Source of the DNA: Pyrenochaeta sp. MPI-SDFR-AT-0127
Taxonomy: Eukaryota > Ascomycota > Dothideomycetes > Pleosporales > Cucurbitariaceae
Direction of reading: 5' to 3'
Assembly: GCA_020747015.1 (NCBI GenBank)
Contig: JAGTJM010000020.1
Span: 124,001-188,000, forward strand
Length of the DNA stretch: 64,000 nt
The stretch's first letter is position 1, and every line of letters starts with the position of its first letter. This document shows, in pieces, positions 44,615-55,900 of this stretch. The notes beneath the pieces were generated by a model. That model saw only the letters and a list, made by a program, of their open reading frames with translations, ran no database searches and was not told the DNA's origin. A program made the translations under genes and the position numbers.

Positions 44615-46901
44615 ACGCTTGGGGAAAAGTGCATCTCTACTAAAAAGTTACACGGATATTCGGCATGGCATGGCGGTACAATGTACTATACTGCAACGAG
44701 CGTCTAGACTGTACATGATAGCTGGCAGCGAAAATGAAAAACGACCCTCGATCTGCTTCGTACTGTCAGAGAGTCGTCTTCAGGCACTCAAGATCGCTTC
44801 GCGTGATTTGTCAAAGTGTGGTAATTCTTTCTGCGATCTTCATTTCTTCCAAGGTTCGCTTCCACACAGCCCGTTGCATATCTTCCCCACACCCCACAGC
44901 AATTCCGTCACATCGGCATGAATTCTGTCCATCAGCATCACGCCAATCTTTTCCGACAGGCGTATAGCTTCTACTTCACCATGTGCAACAGCGCTACAGG
45001 ACGCTTGCACCTTCCAAATCGTGTGCCTAAAAGCAAGTTTACGCAACCGGGCATCGCTGACCTGCCTCGCCGACCTGCCTATAGGAAAATACGGGTTGAA
45101 TAGTGGAGCTACTTGGCTTCCGCTGAAAGGTAGGCCTATCGTGGAGCCCTGTGCCAACGCCATCTCGATATGCTCCAGGGTCAGCTTGTGCTCTTGGCAG
45201 GTCATGAAGGCGCAAAGCGGTGCATAGTATGGTTTAATTAGTGGCTGTATACAAGACAACCTTTACATGCTTTGCCAGCGGAAAACACATACAGAACTTC
45301 TTCAGCCCACCGTCTGGCGTGCAGCTTGCGATCCGCGGACCCTGGGTCGCGTGCAGGGCCCACTGCAGGTCAGCGAAAGGCTCCACGGATCACAACCGCT
45401 GATCCTAGAAGCCTCAGGCAGGTAGCTCCGGCTTGCGCTCCAGCGTCGTCTGCATCAACAACAGGAAAGTATCGCCAAAATTGCAGCTCGGAGGAGGTCG
45501 GATGGGCAGTGAATCACGCGCTTGGACTGCTGCACTGTGCAGGGTTTTGTGCCGAGAAAAGAGAGGGGGTAGTGGAGGATGCCTGTCGCATGGCTCAGTC
45601 AATGGGTCGGTTGTTTTCCGCCCAGTGGGTGCAGCAGGCTGAGCCTTTTTTCGGAGCAGTTGCCACGTTTTGGCAAGACTGTTACTTGGTAGCTCACGAG
45701 TTGAATTGGGCACCATTGAAAAGACCATCCCAAAGTCAAGGTCCCCCAAGTGAGGTTTGTCGTGAGGTGGGAGGGGCTAGGCAGGAATAGGCAAAGCCTT
45801 GGGATGCAGGGCTCAAGCCTATGACGATGGTGGGGCGGTGACGTCGCCAGCCTGGTCCAAACCACCCTCGCCTCTTTTTAAATGCGTCGATGACACCCCT
45901 CTTTGGCTCTCTGAACTGCGGGAATCTGCATTTTCGAACTGTTCCAGACCTCTTGGCATACAGTCACCGTCTTTATATCAACCTACTCATTCGATTGCGA
46001 CGTCTGCCGGCGGGACAAAGCGGTGCGAGCGGAGGTTGCGACTAGCTCCATCAGCCGCAGAAAAGACCATGGCGCGGGCAACCTGCCAGGTCAGAAGGGA
46101 CTCCACACGAGCTGGGCGCGTTACGTTACTTTTCCCCGGGCTACCGAGGCAGCGAGGGGGGCCGCCGTTGTTGTTCGTCGTCGCCAGGCAGCCTGTCGAG
46201 TGAGTATGAGGGTCAGGCTTCGGAGGGACGATCACCGGCGAAGGAGGTCTGTCGATTGACGTCGAGGTATCCACCCATATATAGCGAGCCTCTACTTGTT
46301 GCACATCGTTTTGTGCCCCTCGCCTGTGGTGATGCAAGCACACGTTTTTTTGCACCTTCTAGAACACGACCCGCTATATCAGCGGCCTCCCCGTGACAAT
46401 TGCTGCCAGGAATTTGCTTCTCCTTATCACACCGACTCCATTCATTGTCGCACCTTGCTGTGAGCAGGACATTCGCGCTACATTGCTCGGCAACTGACTC
46501 CGAGGAGTGGGCCAGGGTTAAAAACGAACTGGAGGGGACTAAACTACGGCTTAGTATACAGCGGCCGGAAAATCACAGTCACAGAATCAGCCTCCTAAAA
46601 CTCAACATTCCCCAGACACTTTCTCTTCAAGAACCCTTCACTGACAACGGTGCTTCACACTTCGGCGGGCCGACCCTTTCGTCATCCACTAGACCCCTTC
46701 GAGGTATTCCCAGTGAATTGAAGCTGCAGTAGGGTGCTTGCAGGCCCACTCCCCAGGCGCACCCAAAAAAAAGTTTAACCATCGCGCGAGGCTTCTCTGT
46801 ATCTCTGCGGCACCAGCACACGAAGGGTGTCTACAGTGTCTCAGCGGGCTGAAGGAATATTTTTTGTTTCAACAAAGTTGCTTGTCCCAAGTTTCTAAGC
46901 A
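44615..46901. other. 2.3-kb intergenic region before YPD1
   Basis: This is the longest gene-free stretch in the GC-normal part. Frames at 44840-45259 (-) and 45272-45790 (+) are open but show no domain, signal or family similarity. Much of it probably is the upstream regulatory region and leader of the YPD1 gene. Confidence 0.45.
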
Positions 46902-47603
46902 ATGTCGGCTAGCGACGACAAGGTTCGTGTGCCCCTCCACCATTCAAGTCCGCCTCGCTCTTGCCCGGACCTCTCACCTCACAGCCTTACACACGCGCGG
47001 CGAAACCCCCATAATCTACGCATCGTACAGCACGCCGGCTTTCTTTGACATCTAGGCTAAATTGCGCAATTAGAACGGCGACATCATGTCGATTCCCGGC
47101 GCGGAGGACACCATCGACCCAGCCACCTTTGAGCAGATCCTCGAGATGGACGAGGACGAGGTAGAGCGCGAGTTCAGCAAGAGCATCGTTTACGACTTCT
47201 TCGGCCAGGCGGATAGCACATTCAAGAAGATGGACAGCAGTCTGTGAGTGCACCCGCTGTGCTCTCTGCCCCGGGCTGCGATGTCATGACCCATTGCGCT
47301 ACCGCTCACTCGCTGCACAGCTGGCTAACGCGCTGCAGTGAGAAGCAGGAGGACGACTACCTCAAGACGCTTAGTGAGCTTGGCCACTTCCTCAAGGGCT
47401 CGTCTGCCACCCTCGGTCTCACCAAAGTCAAGGACTCGTGCGAAAAGATTCAGAACTTTGGCTCGCAGAAGGACGAGACAGGCTTGAAGGATATCAGCGA
47501 GGAGGAGAGCCGCAAGAAACTAGCCTCCACCATCAAGCAGGCAAAGGTAGAATTTGCAGAGGTCAAGGAGGTCCTTAAGAAATTCTACCAGGACACAGCG
47601 TAA
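46902..47603 (+). CDS. YPD1: Histidine phosphotransfer protein Ypd1
   Basis: Three exons (46902-46922, 47074-47243, 47339-47603) give 151 residues; the first codes for only seven residues (MSASDDK) and is set by the GTTCGT donor. The HPt four-helix bundle is clear: IDPATFEQILEMDEDE, then FGQADSTFKKMDSSL, then LSELGHFLKGSSATLGL with phospho-accepting His80, then VKDSCEKIQNFG and a final Lys/Glu-rich helix. Ypd1 passes phosphate from hybrid sensor histidine kinases to the response regulators Ssk1 and Skn7 in osmotic and oxidative stress signalling. Filamentous fungi typically have one such gene, so it should be the common hub for all sensor kinases. Confidence 0.93.
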
Positions 47604-48450
47604 AGCTCGAGTCAGTTATGACAGTCGCGCGCCATCACAACGCTCGACTAGATTTGTGCCTCTGGGAGATGATGGGCCCGGCAGCCCGTTCCGGAGTGCA
47701 TGCAGCGGCATGCGGCCCTATACTCCAGCACCCTGCCCTGTCACTACCTCTCAGTGTTCGCAAACCTTTTCCTCTGTTCACGATATCCAATCTCTCGTCC
47801 ACAGGGTCGCTTTTGTGTCGATGTCGTCATCGGGGTAAGCATGGAGAGCTGAGAGCGGAGTATCCTTGATAGCCAGCCCAGAAATTGACCTTTCGTTTTT
47901 CTGCTGCTGTGCATAGACTTTTGACCATTCTACCCCCAAAAAAGCATGATTGTTCCCTTTTGTCCCCCTTCCATTCACTACATGTCTTGTCTCGTGTTGT
48001 GGAATGTTCTTCAGCCCTATGTGTGATGGGCCACGAAGGCCCGAATGCGCTTGAGACGTCTGTCACTCACCCCACCTGCCAACCGCGGAACCGCCTTACG
48101 TCATGCTTTGAACGTGGCTTGCGCTATGCTCGAAGCGTCTGATAGGTCCATTTTAACGCTCCACCATAACACGCATCGCGTGGGCATCGTGAAAACCCTC
48201 GGAACGGCTGTTCCAAGCCTGATAAGACTGGATGAGGCGTTTTTGTCATGATGAGATTATAACGCTGCCTTTGCTTGTTTCTCGTCGTTGCTTACCTGGA
48301 CTTCCTTGCAGCCTTCTTACGCAGCTGACCACCTCAACTTTCACTCAAGCGGTGGCTGGACTAATTATCAAGCAAACAACTACCACGACTGCGGCCAGAC
48401 CTTCGTTACTTGAGGATTCCAGGCTGTTGCTTCACGCGGCGACCGCCACC
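47604..48450. other. intergenic region
   Basis: These 847 bp hold the YPD1 3' flank and the promoter and 5' leader of the phosphoesterase-like gene. I see no other gene. Confidence 0.45.
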
Positions 48451-49575
48451 ATGGGCAAGAAGAAGACAAAAGGCGAATACAACGACTTTTTAGACGGTGA
48501 AAAATTGCGCGATAATACCGAGATTAGGACGTCGTTACAAGGCTCAAATTCTGTGACACGGAATATATCACCGCCATCTGTTCGCCACGATCGGAAAGGA
48601 AGTAAGAAAGGGCATGGTGGACTAAAGAAACCGCCATTGACACACTTTCTTTGCCTGCCACTTATTACCGAAGCAAGCAGACCACTATTGCAAGCTGGAC
48701 TAGAGAGATTGAAAGAGGACTTGGAGAAGGAAGATTTGGTGCCGTCAAAAGCTGTCAGACCAGTAGGCACACTGCATCTAACACTGGGCGTCATGAGCCT
48801 CGACAACGTCAAGTTGGAGGAAGCAAAGCAATATTTGCAAAACCTGGATCTTCACAGCCTACTCCGTGATATCAGCACGCGAAAACTAGCAGAGAAAGCC
48901 GCCGAAGACGGAATAATAGCGGAGAACCTCAGTGCTGCAGCATTTCCAGACACAGAGGCATTGACCATTGATCTTGAGTCGCTGGTCCCCATGCAAGCAC
49001 CGAGCAAGACTAGTATACTGTATGCCGAACCAAGAGATGCATCACAACGACTTTTGCCGTTTGCTTCACAGTTAAAAAATACATTCACCGAATCAGGCTT
49101 GTTGCTAGAAGACACCAGGCCCCTAAGGCTACACGCTACCATAATTAACACAATATATGCAAAATTCAGCGGGCAACGAGGGAGAAAGAAAAGTCTAGGC
49201 CTGAAGGATACACTCAAACATATTGAACACAAAGTCTCGCCACACCACCACCATACTTCTGGAAACGCAAAGGACTTTGATGACAGCGCCTCTTTAGGGG
49301 CATACATCGAGAGCGAAGCATCAACAGTGTCTACCTCGCAGGACTCTGAAAGAAGAGAAGGTCACGGTCCCGATGCGAAGAGTTGGTTATCATTTGATGC
49401 TCGCCCGTTGATTGAGCGGTACAAGGAATTCTCCTGGGCTGATGGCGTCCAAGTAGATAGAGTCCAGATTTGCAAAATGGGCGCAAAGAAAGTCTGGAGT
49501 GGGGGGGATGAGGGCCGAGGAGAGATGTTGGATGAGCGGTATGAGGTCGTTGCTGAGAAGAAGGTATTTGAGTAG
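48451..49575 (+). CDS. AKAP7/ASCC1-type 2H phosphoesterase-like protein
   Basis: One exon, 374 residues from ATG 48451, which has a perfect ACC preceding context (GCCACCATGG). The frame extends upstream to 48232 but that part looks like leader. The two 2H motifs are HLT in GTLHLTLGVMSL and HAT in RLHATIINTIYAK, the catalytic His-x-Thr pairs of the 2'-5' RNA ligase-like superfamily. THFLCLPL is the typical first strand of the AKAP7-NLS domain, and VQICKMGAKK a late one. Basic residues at the N-terminus could be a nuclear signal. The expected activity is on cyclic phosphate or 2'-5' linkages in RNA, but the fungal members are uncharacterised as far as I know. Confidence 0.85.
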   Translation: MGKKKTKGEYNDFLDGEKLRDNTEIRTSLQGSNSVTRNISPPSVRHDRKGSKKGHGGLKKPPLTHFLCLPLITEASRPLLQAGLERLKEDLEKEDLVPSKAVRPVGTLHLTLGVMSLDNVKLEEAKQYLQNLDLHSLLRDISTRKLAEKAAEDGIIAENLSAAAFPDTEALTIDLESLVPMQAPSKTSILYAEPRDASQRLLPFASQLKNTFTESGLLLEDTRPLRLHATIINTIYAKFSGQRGRKKSLGLKDTLKHIEHKVSPHHHHTSGNAKDFDDSASLGAYIESEASTVSTSQDSERREGHGPDAKSWLSFDARPLIERYKEFSWADGVQVDRVQICKMGAKKVWSGGDEGRGEMLDERYEVVAEKKVFE

Positions 49576-49695
49576 GAAATTACATATCTTGTTCATGCAG
49601 CAAAATGATTGAGTGATATGGTGATCTTGTGTCAAGGGATACTTTCTACGTGTATTTCTAACTCCCATTGCTTCATGCAGTCCATTGAAATGCTC

Positions 49696-50835
49696 TTACC
49701 CCCCACGTTCCAACTTGATAATCTCATCCTCAATCCTCTCCCCCTCCTTTACTACAACCTCCTTCCTCCTCGCCAAATCCCTCATCCCCTTCTCCCCCGC
49801 CTTCTCATACAACTCGAGCTCCCGCCTTGCCAGGACTTCTCGATCCTTCAATGCCTTCTCTCCACTACCCTGCTGCTTTTTAAATTCCTTGAGCGCGGCG
49901 ACAAACTCCGGCGGTGGTGGGTGACTGAAGGTATATGTCTTGGCCTGCAGGCCGAGCACCGTTGCGCGCGTGTGGAGCAGCTCAGCAGAGGATTTGGCGT
50001 GGCGAGAGAGCGCGCCGTGTTGTGTCTGCTCGAGGGTTTTGATACTAGCGGAGAGCAGGGCGAGATGCGTGGTGAGCAGCGTCGAGGCGGTGTTTATGAG
50101 TTGGATCCACGCTTCATGCATGTCCTGGGGTAATTGGCGTGATGCACGCTCCTGTAAACTTGCGGCCTTGAGTGCTAAACCTGAAACAGTTGGTGGTTTG
50201 AGCGGTTCGGCAATCTTGCATAGATAGTCTGCTACGACGCTAAGTTGCGTGGAGAGGGCGTCGGAGACGATGCTCATGTTGTCCAGGAAGAAGCCAATGT
50301 CGCCGGATAGGATTTCTCGCTCAGTTTCGGGCACGTAGCCGTTGAGTTGGGCTGTGGCTATTTCGATACAGGCGTGTAGTTCTGGTGGGAGATCTGCCGC
50401 CTTGGATGGTAGATCGGAGAGCGAGGTGACGAGAATTTGGGTCGAAATGAGATTTGTGCGCGCAGTTGTGAGGCTCTATCATTGTGTCAGTTCAAGGCGT
50501 GCTGTGGATCTGGATATTAAATGGTTGTTATCGAGATACATATACAGGTTAGCATTTTAGCAAAGTAAATGCTGGTCGATTCCAATGCGTAAACAAACCG
50601 AAAGACACGCATCAAAAAAGGGCACCTAAGAGAGACTTGAGGGCAGGACTTGGAAATAAGGCTACCAAGTAGAGATCAGTTTCAATCTTACCCTTCTTAT
50701 TTCGTCGTGCATGCGCTGCTTCTTCGTATCTCGAGTCGAGCCATCAGGATTCAGTTTTCGAGTGCAGAGGTCTTTGTACAGGACCTCAAAGTTGGGATTG
50801 CGCTGCAAGACTGTTGGATCTACTGGTGGCAACAT
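49696..50835 (-). CDS. Coiled-coil protein, possibly augmin HAUS4-like
   Basis: Two exons (50835-50692, 50475-49696; 216-bp intron) give 307 residues. Exon 1 starts MLPPVDPTVLQRNPNFEVLY and continues KDLCTRKLNPDGSTRD, ending in a basic helix. Exon 2 begins SLTTARTNLISTQILV and is almost all helical, with LPPELHACIEIATAQL, DIGFFLDNMSIVSDALS and a C-terminal coiled coil rich in Lys/Glu (LKDREVLARRELELYEKAG). The general shape and the NPNFxxLYxDLCxxKLNPDG opening remind me of fungal HAUS4-type augmin subunits, which recruit gamma-tubulin to spindle microtubules; I hold this loosely. The intron is long for the window, and a small additional exon in it is possible. Confidence 0.65.
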
Positions 50836-51024
50836 AGTTATCGAATTTTCTGCTAAGCTTGTTCCGCAAAGACTGGTTTTGTTGTAAATAGAATAGAAAG
50901 CGTCGCACGTGTTTGTATTGAAGAGTGCAAGTTAGACATGGAGAAGTTAGCGTCTTGGCGGGTGCATCGACCTGCTCACCATTGCGGTCGACAGATGGTT
51001 GTAGATATTCGTTAATCTGCTCCA
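50836..51024. other. short intergenic stretch
   Basis: A 189-bp stretch upstream of the coiled-coil gene, leading into the GST-like relic. No distinct element is visible. Confidence 0.4.
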
Positions 51025-51479
51025 ATGGCGAGAATGAATGATCATCTGGAGACTATATATCACCTTTACATATTTTATTGCTCGTCGTTCGCGAGACGCG
51101 TGCGTATCGCCTTGTCGCTCATGGCAATCCCCAACGTAGTTCTCCACGGTGTTGACATGGGCGCTGGCGAGCACAGAACAGAAGCCTATCGCGCAATAAA
51201 TCCTAGTGCCAGCATTCTTGCATTGGATGCCGGATTGAAGGGGCCCTCTGTCCAGGTATAGAAGCGCTCATTGACGCAATCAACCGCAGTCCGACTTTCT
51301 AGAAGTAGCGTTTCCTGATCAGAGTCCGCTTCTGCCGCCAATTAATGACATTATAGAACGAGCACAGGTCAGGGAACTGGTGGAATTCATAATTCAGGAT
51401 GTTTTCTCTCTCGTAAACAGGAAGATTTCTTCCAAGCCACTGCCCCTTCCGTATCACGCTCAGTTATGGGAATGACGGA
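51025..51479 (+). pseudogene. Glutathione S-transferase / maleylacetoacetate isomerase-like relic
   Basis: The frame from 51025 reads LYIFYCSSFARRVRIALSL, then RTEAYRAINPSASILAL, which follows the zeta-class GST pattern (SxCSxRvRIAL, then YrxiNPsaxvPaL). The reading can be continued after position 51289 as SDFLEVAFPDQSPLLPP and RAQVRELVEFIIQD, which matches the FLExxFPxPPLLP and RaxVRelxxfI parts of the same family. The joining gap (51256-51289) has GT and AG ends but is only 34 bp, shorter than any intron I trust here, the segment between NPS and FLE is too short, and the sequence after 51479 does not continue the family. I call it a decayed gene copy. Confidence 0.55.
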
Positions 51480-53413
51480 TGGTTCGCTAGATCAGTTGTA
51501 GAGGTGGAGGGAGATGCGCTCCTCACTGTCCAAGTGCCCAATGTACACTGCCGAGAGAGAAAGCGTTGAAAGTCAATTACAAGGAGCTTTTCAAGCTTGA
51601 TTAACTTCACCACTTTATGCTGGCTCGAATATACAAATACGGGTCTATTTGGATGAAGCAACACGGGCAACACGATAGCCAAGATTGTAACCCTTTAAGC
51701 ATGGTACAACAATGTGTCTAACAACAAGAAAATACATTAAAACCTCGGCGAGGTAAATATGAAGCAGTTTCATGCCAGATAAATCGAGCGGAATGCACGA
51801 GCTCTTCCTGCATCTGCAGGCTTACCACGCTATGGCAGAACGATTGAAACTCTTCTTTGGAAGCGCATGCGTTATCAACAAAGACTGTTCCTCACCCATG
51901 CCCACATTAAGAACTCCAGCATCCAGTAGACCTGATTTTTGAACACCTCTCGGAGCCGTGGTCCTTTTGCGATCTGCAGACCATTGATCGTATTCAAGTT
52001 ATCTGCATTGTTCATGGGCTATTGAACTTGGAAACGTTTGAAAATTTGCAGCACCACGTTATGATCAGGTGTTACAGCATGTCCCCAGAAAGGCGATGGA
52101 AAGGATCTCTATAATACTAATAAAATTCTACAGCGCACGACTCATCTACACCAACACTCAGTGGTACCTATGGCCCAATCTTCCTACCACGGCCTTCATA
52201 TGGTGCCCAATCAACAAGAGTAAAGCGTGATGCATGTCATGTATGGAGAGCGATTCAACCTCTATGCCAGACATCAGTTTCATCCAGCCATATAAGACCC
52301 AGGCCAATCCGTCATATTTCCTCAGGACGACTCACTCGGGTTTTTGGCAGTACTCCCTGGTAAATAGTCGCTCCTATATTCAAAAGCCATATCAAAGAGC
52401 TTGCCCACCCCAAGGCCTTGGAGAATGTGAAAAACCGTTACATCACCCTCATCGCAGATTCGAAAAATCACTTGCTCACTCTTTATAAACTCGATTTCGC
52501 CAAACAATCTTTACTCTTAAGATACGGCCTGCATCCTGTGGACGAGTTGGACAATGCTGAGTATAGTGGTATGTGTCGCCAACTGCTTCTCTGCGCGGAG
52601 ATTTAGCTCGTACTACATATGTTCAGGAGGAGAAAATACAGATGTCAAAGTTTTTTTGTAGCCAGTTGAGATTTTATCGCCTGCAATATGTCTGGAGAGT
52701 TATGTCAGTTGGGATTGTGGTTATGGCAGGTGTTATGATAGAGACAGCTGTGGCGAAAACTTTTAGAGAGTGAAAGTCATTATAGAACCTCTTCAAGACA
52801 GCGCAGTATACACGACGATGTCAAGTCGGGCTATGGCAACTGAGGTCTCTCGCCTTCGAGATTGAAGTATCCTTTGACCATTACATAGGTAACGCTGAGG
52901 AGTGCTATTTATCATGCTGTTGGGCAAGCAGCCTTTTATCCAGCAAGTATGGCTGGCATACCTATACTCTTATCCATGCCAATATAATTCGTCTATCGCG
53001 GAGGGTTCCTCACTTGATCGCAGCAAGATGGAATATCTAACGAGCCTACGTATCAGTCTATTACGAACCCTGTATCTTGGATTATGTGCAAAGTCTAGGT
53101 CTGTCAAGTATGCGTGGGTTTAGTAGATACTTGAGAAGACTGAAGACGTGAGTAAGAACGTTTGAATATCATCTGAAGTACAGACAACACAGCTCAAGAA
53201 ATCAAGATTGGTTTCCAGCAATGTTTGAGAAGTTAGACAATTAATTGATGGTGAAACATCACATTCACTAAATTATGACTGATCACCTCCAGCAATTATC
53301 AGAAAACACACCAAGCCCGTGGAAATATGAGATTATTTTATACTTATATTAGTCACGTATCTTTATTCGTCACTGCAATCGAATAGCTTCTGCTGTGGTA
53401 GTGACATGTAACC
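51480..53413. other. 1.9-kb gene-poor region with fragments
   Basis: Base composition is already richer in A+T than in the gene-dense part. One frame (52361-52605, plus) reads FKSHIKELAHPKALENV and DFAKQSLLLRYGLHPVDEL and looks protein-like, but it is isolated and I do not recognise it. No complete gene is visible; the stretch may be a graveyard of old accessory genes. Confidence 0.45.
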
Positions 53414-55361
53414 TCAAGAGGCCGATCTCGGCGTGAAAATCAACTGCAGTGGCCGAAGTGTCATCATCAGAGATGATAAATAATTACCGTCGAATTCGTC
53501 ACCAGTCTCTCCTGGTGCAAATGTGATATCAAAGTTCAATACGATTGCAGTCAGCGCCGTCCGAAGCGTGAGGTATGCAAGATTTTTGCCTACACAAGCA
53601 TGCATCCCTATTCGTCGTCAGCAAACAACATGCATGTAGCAGCATGTACGTACCCATTTGAAATGGAAACCATGGCCCACTGTCAGTATTCATCTCATCC
53701 TTCATTTCCGTCCAGCGCTCTGGAATGAACTCATGCGGTTGTTTCCACCGGCGAGCATCTCGCTGGATAGGTGTCATTGGTACAGAGACATTGACGTAGC
53801 CTGGGATATACTTGTTGCCGATCCTTATGCCCTTGGCTGGTGTTTCGCGCGGTGTACCTTGAATGACTGGCGGCTTTAATCGAAGAGTCTCATTGATTAT
53901 ATCATCGAGATATGATATTGACTTTACTCGAGCATAATCCCATGAGGCATAGCCACTTGGAAGTGCAGCTTCAGCAAACTTGCGTAGCTTCTGTTGTCTC
54001 TCAGGGTGTTTTGTAAGAAAGAAGAGCGCATTAGCGAGTGTATTGGCGGTTGTATCACTTGCACCCATCAACAGGATGCATCGAATGTGGAGAAAGTCCA
54101 TTTTTAACATACCTTCCTGCAATAATAACGCCTCTTGTATCATCAGACAATGATTCCTTAGTGGGTGATGCCGACGGCTCCTTCTCTTGAATCGCTTTCA
54201 AAAGCCAGCCTACGATATCTGTGGGTTCTTTCTCGTTATCGAAGTTCTTTGCAGTAACATTAGCACCACAGAAATATTGAATTTTGACAAGATGCTTCTC
54301 ACCTTCTTCTTCTGCTCTAAAACATTTTCACATATACCAAAAAATTCTTCTAACCCGACGTTGGCTCCGGGTATAGCGCTGACGAGAACAGGAAGCCATG
54401 GAATCGCTTGGACTACGCCTAGGATCCACATATGATCGTGCATGGCACGGATTCCCGGATGCTCCTCACCCGTTTCCATGTTAGTGAACGGCTTGCCGAA
54501 CCCCAAATCTCCCATGACATCAAAGCTGTAGAAAAAGGACCATGTTGATATGTCCAGAGGCTGATCTGCACGAATTCGCAGCTGTTGCACCAGCATATCT
54601 GTATGTGCTTTAATTCGAGGCTCATAAGATTTTGTAGCTTGTTACAGTCAGACTCTTGATTCGTTAACATAGAAAAACGTACCTTTGATGGATGTACCAC
54701 GATCCCAAGGGCGCCGTCGAAGTCTATACTTAACTGTGTCTCGCATACCGTTGATGGAGACTCGATCTGAATCGAGTCCGTTGATGGTATACCAAGTGGA
54801 TTTTGTACACTTGGTGTTCGGTCCGTAAATAATAGGGATGGCGGCCGGGTCCAAAATGCTAACCTCGCGTGGGCCTGCATGTCTCAGTATGCCACACGTA
54901 TATGTTGGACAAAAGAACACACCCATTCGAAGATAGTCTCCATACTTCTTGTGCAGTTCGTCTAACTCCTGATAGAACTGAGTATCTTTAGCATTCAAGT
55001 GGGCGGCATAGAACCGAGTGAGCTTTGCAGCTACGGGCCCGGGGAATGATCGACATCGATGTAGGAAAAGTCGGTATGAAGATATGCTGGCAAGGCATCC
55101 CACAATGAATCCAGTCCACAGAATGAACGCCTGCACTATGACACCTGCAACGCTTTGTCGACCATTTATAAAGGCCACGAATGTTCCGCCAATATTTAGA
55201 AGACTTGCGAAGGCAAGACATGGGAACATATACTGTTCGAATTCGAGACTCGCCCTTGCGATAGCAATATGAAAACAGACACCCAGTATAGCGCTTGCTT
55301 GTAGCATGCGAAAGGTACTTGCTCGGGCAAGATCGCCGAAAAGATCTATAAATGGTCCCAT
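53414..55361 (-). CDS. Cytochrome P450 monooxygenase (fungal microsomal type)
   Basis: Six exons (55361-54923, 54874-54683, 54637-54303, 54246-54113, 54057-53654, 53607-53414) give 565 residues; all phases fit. The N-terminus has up to three hydrophobic segments, including FPCLAFASLLNIGGTFVAF and VIVQAFILWTGFIVGCLAS. Core motifs are YLRM-GPREVSILDP, RRPWDRGTS (C-helix WxxR-like), the I-helix IIAG-SDTTANT assembled across intron 4, the K-helix NETLRL (ExxR), FIPERW, and the heme loop FQMGMHACVGKNLA assembled across intron 5 with Cys506. It resembles P450s annotated as benzoate 4-hydroxylase or tryprostatin-type hydroxylases in secondary metabolism. The 48-bp intron 1 is stop-free and a multiple of three. 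The gene lies only ~0.5 kb from the RIP-affected AT-rich block yet appears intact. Confidence 0.9.
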
Positions 55362-55900
55362 ATCGACGGGTTTGGTATCGATGTCGCAACTCGGGAATTA
55401 GGTGCTGCTAAGGTCGCAACCCAACAACTTGTTCGCTTTGTACCACCTTAAGTAGGTGTGTCCGCCCAGGGTCTCTTATGGCGCTCAAGCCATGTAAGCA
55501 ATTTCGTCGTGATCTTATTGGCAGGACAATCTAAATCCCTGCTCCTCCAGTGTACAGTCAGCCTACACCTTATTCCTCTTTTTCTCAGCAGGGTTTATAG
55601 CCTTTAGCTGAAAACATTAGTGCGAGTCCAGTGGAAGTCGGACCTGTCACAATCGTGCTAATGAGGGCCACTGGAACAGAACATAATGCTTAAGATGTTC
55701 AGTGCGAAAACAAGATCCGATCAGGGCGATCGTGCATTTATTAATCGCTTCAGTATCTGCTATCGCGCAATAGAACTAGCAATCGCGCATGAGCGATCGT
55801 TAGAGAAGTTCAATTCCTAGTTTGCAATAGACAATACCAAAAGCGGGCTTGAGCGACCTCATATGGCTCGCTGACTGCAGTAGCGACCAGAGAAAGTCTT
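55362..55900. other. P450 upstream region and boundary to AT-rich block
   Basis: The P450 promoter should be here. Between 55726 and 55801 the words GCGATCG and TCGCGCA recur; beyond about 55900 base composition drops sharply. Confidence 0.5.

Noticed and set aside
44840..45259. 139-codon minus-strand frame
   Set aside because: It begins after the aminotransferase end and looks partly protein-like, but I see no motif and no splice partner; it could be tested by RNA-seq but is not supported enough to list.
45272..45790. 172-codon plus-strand frame upstream of YPD1
   Set aside because: No recognisable features; overlapping frames on the other strand are equally open.
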